Below are positions 38,711 through 49,913 of a DNA stretch of 64,000 nt, piece by piece. The notes beneath the pieces are model-generated. The model was not told where the DNA came from. It was given only the letters and a program-made list of their open reading frames with translations, and made no database searches. A program made the position numbers and the translations under genes. The stretch's first letter is position 1. Each line of letters opens with the position of its first letter. Origin of the DNA: Camarhynchus parvulus. Taxonomy: Eukaryota; Chordata; Aves; Passeriformes; Thraupidae. Location: assembly GCF_901933205.1 (NCBI RefSeq), contig NC_044571.1, positions 56,729,994 to 56,793,993 of the forward strand, given 5' to 3'.

Positions 38711-40587
38711 TGTTTTTGTTACATTTGATGTTGCATAATTCTGAAGATCCTGTTTCCTTGCATTCTGCTCAAAGAAGAACAGGAAGGCTCTACCCACTCT
38801 ACTTCACCCTATCTCACAGTTTTTATACCACCAGAAGCAGGCAGAAAATAAGGTTCTATACCCTCTGGAAATATTTAGGAATCCATCCATTGCATTCAGT
38901 GGGCTTTGGATAAAAGCCTAAAGCAACATAACACAATCATGCAGACATTTCCTTTTTCTTTAGAACCCTTTAAAGGCTCATCCCTTTGTTTTGTTTCTCA
39001 GGTCTCTGATACCAGGAGGATAATATCTGTCTGTGAGTTAAAGACATATGAGCGGTAAGGAGGATCAAAACATAGCCAGACTTCCAGTTCTACATCTGTG
39101 ATGCAGATTCCTGAACATCGTTTAAAAATGAAATTACTGCAGTGTAACTCAGAGCTTCAGTGAAATTTTACATTTTCTTCCTAAATTAATGAAGTCCAAA
39201 TTTAATGCAAACTCATCACAGTGCTTGTTGACAGTAGAAAGGAAGGTAGTCAAAGCTCAGCTCTGAGGTGCTGATTTTCATGTTCTGTAGCCTGATATAA
39301 AAGATGGCTGCCATTTTTATTTGGGTAAGACCGTCAGGGAAAAAAATAATAAAAGTTTCCATTCTTGCATATATCCAGAGCTGAATTCTGAGGTCAATGG
39401 AATTTCCTTACTGAAGAATATTGTGGAATGAGACACTTACTTCATGTCATTCAGTGGAATGAAGTAAGTTTAAAAGGAGTCACTAATTTCTTTAGTTCCA
39501 TTACTGTATGAAACAGAAGGGAAAGATAGTAATATTCTTCAAGACAAAACAGTATTTTTTTTGAAATATTTTCCTCCTCAATAACCAGTTAAGTGCTGCA
39601 TTTTATACTCTTTTCAGGAATACTAAAAATTCTGCAGGATATTAGTAGCCTAATTTCTTTTGAAAAATTCTGTGCTTTGACAATGCATAAATAACTCTAT
39701 ATTGAGGGTTTGCAACTTCTAACACATTTTATCCATTCTTTTGTTACTTTGTCTAAGTGCGTGCAAAGTATATAAGTAAATAAGCAAAGTATTTGCAGTA
39801 CATATTATACTCTCAAACTGCTCATCTTTTTTGCTGCATTGTTATTTCAGGTGTGAAAGTCATCATCTAAGTCACTGCTAAGATTTCTAGTTTCTGCTTT
39901 GTTATGGTTATTATTTTCTTCTTCATTGTTTGGTGAAGAAAACATGGCCTCATTAATTCAATGGAAGATTTTGGGGTAGGCTAGTTACACAATTAAAAGG
40001 GTAATCACACTCTTCAAGTTTATATCTCCTGCTTTTATTTCTAGTTGAATTTTTGCTGACTTTTTTTCACATCTGTGTTTCAAAGTGTGCTGTATGTCAT
40101 TCTCAACACTGTTGTGTTTGATTAGTCATTATGATTTATAGTTAAGGTTTCATCAAAATGCTTGCCTGATCCAAATAAGTATATATCCCATTTCTTCTAT
40201 TTTTGGCAGAGTTCAGTCTGGCTTCTCCAGACACAGTTTAATTTTCTGGTTTATCAGATCAATTTGTCACAAAGAACAGAAACAGGTGAAAGAGCAGATC
40301 ATCAATTCCTATTGTGTATGGGGCTGGATAATACTGAAATTGTGTTGAATTAGAACTCAATGCTTACTGGTAGGGAACAGAGAGACCTGTAATATATAGC
40401 AATTTTCAGTCGCCATGTTATACTTGGAGCACATAGAAATACAAGCTTGACTATACCTAGTTATTGATTGACAGTACTGACCAAAGACGGAATAAATTGA
40501 TGAAAATGTCAAATTTCCTTCTACACTTACTGTTTGTTTTAGAGAATAAGCAACCATTAATCATTAGTACTGCTTTTACATCCCTAA

Positions 40588-40626
40588 AACTTTTTTACTT
40601 TTTTTACTTTTTTTAACTTTTTTTTG
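40588..40626. repeat. (ACTTTTTTT)n tandem array, about four 9-bp units
   Basis: ACTTTTTT-type units repeat with 9-10 bp spacing and slight length variation in the T runs. Confidence 0.85.
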
Positions 40627-41880
40627 AGTTTCTGAACTACTAAATAGTGGTATTTTTCAACAGAAGACAGAACTGTAAAAAGCTGATTCTCTGGTGCAGA
40701 TATTATGTGCAAACTAAGAAGCTCTTATGTGCTGTGTCCCTAGCAAGCTGCTGGTCAGCTGAGGGAACAAAACAAAGTTACATGATTTCCATCAAAATGC
40801 TATCTAAGTCCTACAATTATTGCCCAGGGGAAAGAGATTAATGTATGAAATATAACTGTGAAATTTGGAGATGGATTTCTTGTAGCTGGATAGTACTTAT
40901 TTTCACTTCAAAACACAGTAATGAAATGAATAATTAATGAAAATTAATAACAATTTTTATGAATATACTTCAGCTTTTGGAGTGAATTGCAATATGTCAA
41001 AGTAGTGTATCCCTCTCCGAACCTTTATAGAAGAATACAGGAGATAAATAGCTTACAGCTTTTTAACTTCAAGCTTATGCTTTTACTGATTCAGAGACTC
41101 ACATAGTCCAGAATTACATCCCTGGAAATAAACAAGGCTGCAGTAGAATTTTTTTAATGGAATTCAGATAGAAAGGAAAAACCACTTTTGTTACTGACAG
41201 TTGTCTTTGTCAAAGACATGTATAACTAAGGTTAGTTTTGACATGAAATTTCGTCTCATGATAATAAAAGAAAAAAAGTTTGCTGATTCTTGAACTCAGT
41301 ACTCAAAATGAAAGAAACAACAGTTTGGTGTCTTCTGACAGCTCTTTTCTTTCTGGTCACAGAAGGTGAATGGAAGATAGAAAAAGAGAAGGGATAGTAG
41401 CTCCATTTATTATGTTCTTCTGTAGACGAACACAGCACTAGCAGAAGCTCTATGGATTTTCTGGAATTACAGGCTATCCTGTAAAGTCAAATAAGGGGAT
41501 TCATCTTGCCTAACTTAAAATATAAAAATATAAATAAATATAAAAATTCCAACAAAAAGCCATAAACATGGTGAAGGTATCTGTATCTATGATCTACAAG
41601 GAGAGGCTAAGTACAGGCGCAGGTGATATCTTATGATTTGTTAACTGCATGATAGGAAAGAATAATAACATGGAATCAGACTCTTCTTAGTGGAGCCCAG
41701 TGCTGCTTTAACATTGTCTTTGTTTCTCAATATCCAAATCCAATTAAATTAGCCTTATGTTAAATCTTTCACTAGTCAAGTCTGTTTTGTCTATGACAGT
41801 ATTTGATAGCAGAACTTCCTGTCTTTATTTTAATGCTTAATGAGCTTTTTAACCTTATTTTCTCCCTCTTTCCTCTTCAG

Positions 41881-41892
41881 AAGAGTGACTGG
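41881..41892 (+). other. Candidate 12-bp microexon (or start of a 51-bp exon)
   Basis: A very strong acceptor (TTCTCCCTCTTTCCTCTTCAG) is followed by 12 bp, AAGAGTGACTGG, and then a perfect GTAAGT donor. If that donor is skipped, the same frame stays open for 17 codons, including two CpGs, to CCGCAG|GTACAA at 41931/41932, just before the CR1 fragment. A 12-bp exon preserves frame in any phase. Microexons occur in vertebrate neural genes, but an isolated pair of good sites can arise by chance. Confidence 0.18.
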
Positions 41893-41938
41893 GTAAGTGC
41901 TGGACAGCGGACTAAGGTCAACACACCGCAGGTACAAC

Positions 41939-42222
41939 TACAGAATCATAGAATGGCACCAGATGGAAGGGACCTTGAAAGAATGTCTGTTCCAACTTTT
42001 CAAGGGAAGGGGAGCCTAGATGAGATTATCTCATAACCTGTCAGATTGCATCTTGAAAACCTCCAGTGATGGGGACTCTGTCATGTGCTTAGGGAGGTTC
42101 TTCCAGTGAACTGTTTTTCTCAGTGTAAATTTCTTTCTCATATCAAAATGAAGTTATAGTAGAGCATCTTAAATGGGATGGCCACATGATTCCTGCATCC
42201 ATTGAGTGTGTGAGGACAGCAG
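41939..42222 (-). mobile_element. CR1 LINE 3' fragment (minus)
   Basis: The plus strand begins AGAATCATAGAATGG, the reverse complement of a CR1 3' terminus, and continues through GGAAGGGACCTTGAAAG. It then has TTGAAAACCTCCAGTGATGG, GGGAGGTTCTTCCAGTG and the TGTAAATTTCTTTCT block. The element is therefore in minus orientation and 5' truncated. It is diverged, so its far end (about 42222) is approximate. Confidence 0.88.
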
Positions 42223-43983
42223 GTAATACAAACTTTGGATATTTCTCCAAAATGTGATTAAAATTTATTCCTGAAGCCGATCTTATTTTTTACAATTTGT
42301 TTAGTTGATTGCCCAATATTGTTCAGCCCTGAAGAGATGAGTTTTAAGCTTCTGCCCACAGGCTGTGCAGACCTCGGACTTTTGTTCATTTGGTATTTGT
42401 AATTGTTTGCATGGGGCAAATAGAAGCTTTTTTTTTGCATTTTCTTGTTCATGCCTAGGATGACTCAGCATTGGCTGCTGTTAGATACAAAGTATTGAAA
42501 CAAAGAGAGTACTGTATTGAAACGTGTGTGCTTGCATTTGTCAGTAGAGAAGGATGTTGAGATTGTTTGCCAAACTTTGTTGGGCATTTTATTTGAAACC
42601 TTCCTGCTTCTGTTAGCACAATGCATCCTGCTTTCATTTAGTGCTTCTACTAGTGTACTCATGACCCTCCAGAAGGCACAATGGAAACTTGCACTATTTG
42701 TATCACTGAGGATTAGAAAAATCATAGCAATACAACTTAAAAGTCAGAAAAATCTGAGCAGTATTATGTAACTTCCTTTAAAGACCAAAAGCCTGGTTTA
42801 ACAGCAACAGAAATCACAGCAAATAGAGTCCTCGTTATTCATTTAAACTATAATGACTTTATGAAGATTGCATATTCAATTTGTGTTGAAACACAATGGA
42901 ATCTCACCAGGAGTAACCGATGGGCATCTTTCTGTTGGGATGTAACAATTATTTCCAGCAAAAGCATAAAGATTTTAACTTCATATAAGTTTCATTGCAT
43001 CTAATTGTTATAGGAAATACTGATAAATTTGTTGCATTCTTGAAGATTAATTCTTCAGCTGAATAACTACAACAACACGAAAATATTTAGCAAAATCTTC
43101 TGGTAATTTCAGCCATTTAAAACCATTGAATTCATTACAAAAATTGCATAAAATAGCTCTAAGAATATGGCCAGAAGTCTCAAGTTGAGGACAAAAGTAT
43201 TCCTTGATTTTGGAACTATTTTTGTGGATGTACTTCAGGAATGGTACCTTTTCTCTTATTTTCTCCTCTTTTTGTTGCTTGTTTTTTTTTTACTTTTCAC
43301 TGCTTTTCCTTCTTTGTAAACCTCCTTTGCTTATAGGAGTATAAAAAATAGTGATGCTATCTGTTGCTTTCCAATAACTGGGCTCTCCTGTACTACTGGG
43401 TAGCATCAGCTCAGGATTTACTTTCTTTTCTTCCCTAACTTTGGATAACGTCCTATTTGGGGTGACACTCTTATAAACCAGATCACAAGCTTTGTGCAGT
43501 TCAAGCTTATATTTCTTTTCTGTTCTTTTGTCATACCTAGCACAGTCTGTAAAGTATTATAACAACAAAGTTGCCGTTAACGTTTCCTTTTAATTTGCCT
43601 CTTGTGTTCCCTGCTCACCTTTACAATTCTTAAAATACCCTTTGTTTCATTCAGTCTTTATTCAGCCACTATGTTAATATGGCTAAACAACATCCTCAGA
43701 GACTGATCTTTGACTCTGAAACCAAGGAACTAAGAAGACTGACTTGCCTCCAAACTGTTGGGGATTAGGCCTCTCTTTAAAAGATTTGTCTTTTAGAGAG
43801 CCAGTTGGAATGGTGTAAGACATAGCCAGGGAGCAAAATAAAAATTAAGCAAAGAGAATTAACAGAGATCCGTTGTAAAAGGCTACTTCCTAGCAACACA
43901 GTGTGGTTCTTAATCAGTAATTTGATCTAATGTTCAGATTAGAAAAGGAGTGTTTTAATGTCCTGATTCCCTTTTCTCTTCAG
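42223..43983. other. AT-rich unique DNA, no gene seen
   Basis: No repeat family or convincing exon was recognised. Open frames on both strands at 42455-42771 overlap each other and look random. Confidence 0.5.
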
Positions 43984-44029
43984 GAGTGAGGTTCCTCATA
44001 TTATATTAAAGGTCCTGAAAATACAAAAG
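43984..44029 (+). CDS. Candidate short internal exon (unknown gene)
   Basis: A strong acceptor (CCTGATTCCCTTTTCTCTTCAG) is followed by 46 bp and then CAAAAG|GTAATG, a fair donor. One frame is open, starting with one base of a split codon and reading SEVPHIILKVLKIQK, an amphipathic-looking peptide; it ends in phase 0. The other two frames contain stops. I recognise no protein. It is frame-compatible after the candidate at 32140-32276 and before the one at 52463-52529. Good splice-site pairs around short open stretches also occur by chance, so confidence is low. Confidence 0.22.
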
Positions 44030-44545
44030 GTAATGGAGTGCAGAAGAAACAAGCCTGACAGCTAATCCATTATGTTCTGTGTGGTGTCTTGGAAGAAATA
44101 ACAATGAGATTGTGATTAATTTTAATAAAATGTGTGGGAAATGCAAACTTTCTGAGGTACAATCTGCAAAGTAGTGTAGCAATCTGATGCACTAGAAATA
44201 TCTCTCCGAAGAGGAAAAAAAAAAGATCTCTTTATTTGCAATTAGTGAGTCCTAAGAGCCTGCATTAAAATATTTTTTTGTATTTAAAGGGAAATTTTTA
44301 GCTATTGCAGCCATACTTATGAAAGGAAGTCCATTACTCAAACTATCTTCTTAATGGATTACAAAACACCAAGTAAAAGTAAAGATAGAATCAGAATAAA
44401 TGGAAAAGAGAAAAGAGGGTGCAGCTTATAGCGCATAGAGAGATGATCCAGCCTTAATTTACAAATTACCCAAATGCTAAATTCAGTAATATAAAGAAAC
44501 ATCTAAAAGGCAGTGCTGAGATTTATCCAAAGCAGTGGGGATGTT

Positions 44546-44692
44546 TTTGGTTGCTTTTTTTTTGTTTGCTTTGTTTTGGGGCTTTTTGTTATTGTTGTCA
44601 GGTTTTGGGTTTGTTTGTTTATTTGAGGATTTTTGTTTGTTTGCTTGCTTGCTATTTTGTTTTCTTTTTCATTTTTTGGGGGGGGGTTCTTG
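44546..44692. repeat. T/G-rich low-complexity tract
   Basis: Interrupted TTTG/TTGC/TTTTGG units ending in a run of nine G. It is the source of spurious long open frames (44535-44975 and 44551-44793). Confidence 0.85.
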
Positions 44693-44747
44693 TGGAGTTC
44701 TTAAAATTATATTTTTGTCTTCATCAAGGGAAACTTATGTCTCATTT

Positions 44748-44778
44748 TGTTATAAAGACCTTTATAACAAAGGTCTTT
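44748..44778. repeat. Two overlapping perfect inverted repeats
   Basis: TGTTATAAA and TTTATAACA (44748-44756 and 44761-44769) pair around a 4-nt GACC loop. Overlapping them, AAAGACCTTT and AAAGGTCTTT (44754-44763 and 44769-44778) pair around a 5-nt loop. The two hairpins are mutually exclusive. No T run follows as in a bacterial terminator, and the context is eukaryotic. Confidence 0.85.
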
Positions 44779-44814
44779 CATTTTCTAAAATAAAGCTTGT
44801 TTCTCTTGATCTAG

Positions 44815-44942
44815 TGTTCACACAAAGTGTGAGGGAATCCACAAAGTACAACGCAGATTGGATGACAATGAAAAATAGACAATTAAAACTATTTTGTGCA
44901 TTAGCAGATCCAGAGAAAGGTTCAGTCACATCACAAATCAAG
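44815..44942 (+). CDS. Candidate internal exon (unknown gene)
   Basis: A strong acceptor (GCTTGTTTCTCTTGATCTAG) precedes 128 bp open in one frame, ending in ATCAAG|GTGTGT, a moderate donor. The same frame also runs on to a stop at 44973-44975, overlapping a second donor-like TCT|GTAAGT. After two leading bases the 42 codons read in part STKYNADWMTMKNRQLKLF and ADPEKGSVTSQIK, which looks protein-like and contains one CpG (AACGCA). Its entry phase does not match the exit phase of the candidate at 43984-44029, so the two could not be adjacent coding exons. I recognise no family. Confidence 0.2.
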
Positions 44943-45464
44943 GTGTGTTTCCTCACAAACAGCAAGGATCTGTAAGTGCCAAATATTGAGAGAATATATC
45001 TGGAAAGTGTCATCCAGTACATTTGTGGAAAGAAACAAGTGGTGGCAATGTAGGGTATTACTTTAACCATCATTCCTACACAGTTTGTGTTTTTGCCCTC
45101 ATTTTGATTCTTGAATGTAATATTTTGGGCATAAATCCCTTTTGTCTGTTTCCTTCATCCTTTCTTACATTTCCTATATATTTAACTAACTAGTTTTCTT
45201 GTGAGTCCTTCTGGTAGGCTGGCTGTCTCCTTACCTAATTTTTTTTTTCTGAAAAGCTTTCCTTTAATACTCTCCTCCTCTGTGGTTTCTCATCTGACTC
45301 TCTTTTCTTTTTATTTTCAAGCTCCCATGTCCCTAGTCCTATAGTTGTGTTGGAATGCAAGCCTCTCTGAGTTCCTCAGAGAGGGAAATGAGTGCAGGGG
45401 AAAAGACGAAGAAGACAACATAAGAAGAAAGGAAGGAAGAAGGCTGAGAAGGCTGGTCCCTGCT

Positions 45465-45645
45465 GCTTTTCAGAACACTGGACTCTCTTGCTGCTGCTGC
45501 TGCTCGGGACATGGGGCTCTGTGGCAGAGAACAACTGTTGCTGCTGCTGCTGCTCCTGCACGGAACCTGGGACTCCATACCAGAGAGCAGCCCTGCTACT
45601 GCAGCTCTTGCCTGGGACTCTGTGCCAGAAGGCCTTTGCACTTTA
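45465..45645. repeat. Imperfect 45-55 bp tandem repeat with CTG runs
   Basis: About three to four diverged units carry the shared core GGGCTCTGTGGCAGAG / GGGACTCCATACCAGAG / GGGACTCTGTGCCAGAA, at starts 45514, 45569 and 45614. Two perfect (CTG)5-type runs lie at about 45490-45504 and 45538-45553. The block is GC-rich within AT-rich DNA. The leucine- or cysteine-rich frames across it come from the CTG runs. It may be a minisatellite or a decayed piece of a retroelement. Confidence 0.7.
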
Positions 45646-46495
45646 ACACTTTGAGCTCTTTGCCTTCAAGACTGATGTATTCCTGCAATGAACAATCTTA
45701 TAGCAACCCACAACTGTTCATGTTTTTTTGAAGACCCAAGGCCCAAGTAACATCTGAACAGCCTGGACTCTGCCTTTCCATAAATCTCAACCAGTCCAGT
45801 TTTCATTTGAAATCCCCAGAAAGAACCCATATGCGTCTAATTATTGGTATCTTCCTTTCTGGTACACTTTGGCACCTGTGGTAGCAGCTGTAAAATATTG
45901 CCTGAGGTGGGAAAAGTAATTCCTGAAATCATGTCATATACCCAGAAGCCTTTGTTTTAGGGCAGCAAATACAGGCACAGGAACTATTTTTCACCTTAGG
46001 GTGGGTATTTTTAATTCAATTACCTCCCACTAGATGTACAGGAATATGTAGTGTAGCACATGCCTTTGTTTTATTTTTCATGGAAAGCAGGCTGATATCT
46101 CCTCTTTCATCCCTGCAGAGATTATTGTTTCAGAAAGGCCAAACTTTTTTTTTTTGTGAGTGTCTGCCTTTTTATCATCATTTCTTTTCTTCTTCTGTTG
46201 AAAGAGGATACACTCCTGCCAACAGCACAGTAGTCTAAAGAGAAGAGGGGATACTTCAGGCCAACTTGCTCCCTCTTTTATGTGGTACTCAAGGCAGATG
46301 GAATACATTTTTCTTTCTGCTTGGTGAACTGGTACTTGGAGCAGAAATGTCCAAAATATTGTTACTGAATACAGGCAGATGATTGCTGGTACTCAGATAT
46401 TTTAATATATGAAAATTTGGGAAAATTTGGAGTGCAACATAGGAATTTAGCATGTGTTTATAGCACACTCTATTGTAGCTTGCATTCCATTCTGG

Positions 46496-46519
46496 AATTT
46501 AGATCTTAATTTAGATCTT
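46496..46519. repeat. Perfect 12-bp tandem duplication
   Basis: AATTTAGATCTT is repeated twice head to tail, followed by a partial third copy. Confidence 0.85.
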
Positions 46520-46945
46520 AATTTTTGTCTCTTATGTTGGGCTGTGATCCCAAAGTGATGGTAGCACAGACTGAGTAATTTGAATAAAGAGAGATGTCCC
46601 CTTTTTCAAATGAAGTCAGTCTTTGCTGATTAAGAAGTTTTAAGCAAGAAAAATATTCTGAGAAGAAAAGAGATTGCAAAAAATGTCATGTGGCAGATAT
46701 CAGTGGTTATTAGAATTGGCCACAGGGTTGGTTGGCAGAGAAGCCCTAGATTACTAAAGAAGAGGCTCTAATTCACATACCACCATTGAACCATTTGTAG
46801 TAGTTTTGGCTTGATATGTCCTTAGGAGTCTAATGGGACTATTTTGCTCCCTTAACAGAGATCCACCTTCAAGGCAAACTTCCAAGGGAGAAGAACAAGA
46901 GCAAAAGACAACGAATGTCAAAAAGTCAGTCTCTTCAAGGAAAGT

Positions 46946-47034
46946 TTTTTGTTTTGTTTTGTTGTTTTCCTTTTCTTTTTTTTTTTTCTTTTTTTTTTGG
47001 TGGTTGTTTGGTTGGTTTTTTTGGTTTGTTCTGT
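46946..47034. repeat. T/G-rich low-complexity tract
   Basis: TTTTG units, long T runs with single C interruptions, then GGTT/TTGG units. Confidence 0.85.
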
Positions 47035-49857
47035 TAAATGAGACTACAATGTGGTTAAGAAAATATGTGTAAAAAATATATTAAGACCAGAAAGAAGAAA
47101 GAATTAGTGAGATTCTGAGAAAGGCATTCACTTAAGCTGTTTAGGAGTTTGAAGCAGAAGATGCTTAAAATGGATTTAGATAAAAGGTCTGCATCCAGAG
47201 AGAGTGCCTTGAAAATACAAAATAAAGTCAGCACTAACCCTAGTAAAAACACCAACAAAATCAAAACCATCAGACATCCAAGAAGTTGAATGTTTCAGAA
47301 ACAGTCCGAGAGCTGAAGTATTGAAGTTTTGTTTCTTTGCATCAGAGAAGCAAAGTATAGACAGCTTTAAAGTGTGGAGTGTCACAATGAACTGGGGAAA
47401 AAAAGAGATCATTTATGGTTTTTTATCTGTCTTTCTGGTATGCAATGTTGGTTAATTTGCCAAAAAAAGAGTTGCTTTTTTTGGGAAATAACAGAATTTC
47501 TTGGGTTAAATATATGCAATAGTTTTGTGGTTTTTTTTTTTTTAATTCTTTCTATATATAATTTGAGTACAAGTCAGTCATTTTAAGTCCGCATGAAATA
47601 AATTACAATTGCAGTTAAATACAGTGTGTACTCCATTTGAACTGGCATGTCTAACTATAAGAAATATGCCACTCACTGATAAAATGCTGAGGAGGATTGA
47701 TAGACTAACATCTTATCTAATTCTAATGTCACTGAGAGCATGAACCGTGAATCAGTTCTAAAACTATGTGTACTCATTAAGTTCAGGGATTGTACAGTAT
47801 GTGCAAATTTTTTTAGACCCAATGCAACTCAGTATAATTATATAATGTACAAACATTGCAATTACGAAGTATTGCAATTTCTTCAGAAGTTCATTTAGCT
47901 GTGCACAAGCTTACAATATACTTACATATTAGTTACACAAGCATTTTAGATGTAATTAGCATAATAAAATTTGAAATGTTACAGAACATTTATGACAGCT
48001 GTGAAGGAGAGAGTACAGACATAGGATGAAAATACTGTTAGCCTCCAAATACATAAATCTTACGCTGTCTGAAGTAATGTCAGCATTTTCAATATATTTT
48101 CGAGGAAAAAAGCAATAAACTAGGCATGAGTTTTTATCTTTTATTTTTTAATCTTTTACTAATTAGCTGTACTATAGCCAATCCTTATTTACCTCCCTCT
48201 TAGAATTTACAGGTCTACTGTAAATTACATTTGGGCAACACAGCAAAATTAACTTAATTGTTTACAGTGGAAAACCATGATATATTATGGCACTACCTAT
48301 ATTATCCATAGAATTTTAGGTCCATAGGAATTCCAAATATGAATCATTCACTTTCAGTGGTTACTTGTTCCAGATTTCTTTGGAGTTTGAATAAATTTCT
48401 TTATCTTTCGCTTGGATCTTCAGTTTTAATTGTCACTTCACCCTTGTTAAAGTTAGTCTTTAATATTTAAGTATTTTGGCCATATATTATAGTTTGCTAC
48501 TGACAGTGAGACACAAAAATTCAGTTCCTTCCCAGAAGAATGCAGGAGCTGAGGCAAAGTTCACAAAAGAATGTGACAGATTTCTATTCTATTATTTCAA
48601 ACTGGCTGAAGTTCCTTAAGGCGATTAAGGAAAGAGGCATAAGGAAAAGAAACTTTGGGATTTGTCTGTCAAGAATTTGGGCTAGTAATGTCCTGCTGGG
48701 GTTACTTCTTGTCCCTGTGGGTTCAGACCATTTGACCAAGATGCACCCCTTGAGACTTAACATCTGGTCCCAATATCCTCAGAAATTCAGTCATGTCTCC
48801 TCTTGCTCTCTCTAGTTTGACAATGAAATTCCAAAATTGCATTAATAATTTGGGGGTTTTTTGAGCCAGAATAAGATTCTTATGTTTAGTAAATAAATTC
48901 TAAAGAGGTGATGACCTCTCCTTCTATTTATTTTTCTTCATTTTTTAAATCCATATCTAGCATCTCTATAAACATAGGACAAGTTTCTCAGTTTAAGTGT
49001 TATATGGAAACTTTTGTTTTGTTTTGAATTAAATACATTGCTGTATAATTTCACTTGGTACCTAGTTTTCATGTGCTGAAAATCAATGGTAGTTTTTTGC
49101 TTTTCATATTTAGTCACAGATTACATAGGAAATGAAGAAGAAATATGCTCACCCTTTTGTGAGGGTTCTATATGCTATGTTTCTTTACACACATTGCTAC
49201 ACACAGAAATATGAAATAAATTTATATGAATAGTTTATTATGATATTGTGTATACAGTGGTTACACCTGCTTCTGTCTTTGTCTTAAGAAGGGTCTTATG
49301 AGTATCTATTAGTCATAACTGCATTGAGAAAACTAAATTTGATTCTCTGAGCTTATTTCATTATCTTCCTTGTATCCTCTATTACAGTTAATCCAAAGCG
49401 AACTGGACTCAGGCATTCCAGGCCCATTTACATCAGTATGGGCATACGCTCAGGTGTGCATTCGCTACAAGAGATTTTCAGATCCTTTGGCTTATTGCTT
49501 GCATTGAAATAAAAATAAACACCCTGGCAAGCTGGGCATCTTTTCTGTCTTCAGTTTGCAGTTTACACAGAGCAAGATGCTTTAGGGACATTCTCTTCCA
49601 TACAATGGACTGTAAAAATGCATGAGCAGTTTGAACAAGATCCAGGATGCCGAATACCAGTATCTTTTTGGAAAGGAAATGTCCATGATCTGAAAATACT
49701 TTGATACAACATGTCTGCCATGTCCTACATTATTTTTCAAGTCAAAATTTCTAATTCTGCTAGGTGCTGTATCATACGGTATAAGTCTCTCAGTGCTGCA
49801 TTTCATTTCACTGGAATAAAACTTTATCATATAAAGAGTTTTTATACTCCCTGTATT

Positions 49858-49913
49858 GCAGGTTGGACTTAATGATCTCAAAGATCTTTCCAACCTAGTT
49901 GATTCTGTGATTT
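49858..49913 (+). mobile_element. CR1 LINE extreme 3' end
   Basis: A segment of about 55 bp reads GGTTGGACTTAATGATCTCA, then AAGATCTTTCCAACCTAG and TTGATTCTGTGATT, the characteristic CR1 3' terminus in plus orientation. Upstream sequence is too diverged to assign, so this is either a very short 5'-truncated insertion or the surviving end of an older one. Confidence 0.85.

Larger units (their letters stand above)
35601..41938. other. AT-rich unique DNA with weak splice-like pairs
   Basis: No gene is supported. A strong acceptor-like site at about 36780, followed 75 bp later by GTGAGT, encloses DNA with stops in all frames. A segment at 37944-38001 after a good acceptor is open for 19 codons but has a weak donor. 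A T/G-rich tract lies at 38588-38710 and a 9-bp T-rich tandem array at 40588-40626. A 12-bp splice-bounded segment at 41881 is listed separately. Confidence 0.45.
45646..49857. other. AT-rich unique DNA, no gene confirmed
   Basis: No recognised transposon apart from simple repeats. A purine-rich segment at 46859-46945 follows a reasonable acceptor and is open in one frame (KGEEQEQKTTNVKKS-like), but its only donor, GGAAA|GTTTTT, is poor and a T/G tract follows at once. A 12-bp tandem pair (AATTTAGATCTT twice) lies at 46496-46519. Confidence 0.45.

Noticed and set aside
44535..44793. Long hydrophobic plus-strand frames starting in the T/G tract
   Set aside because: Phe/Leu/Val/Cys-rich translation of a low-complexity T/G repeat.
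45339..45731. Leu/Cys/Gln-rich frames on both strands
   Set aside because: Produced by the CTG runs of the tandem repeat, in several frames at once.
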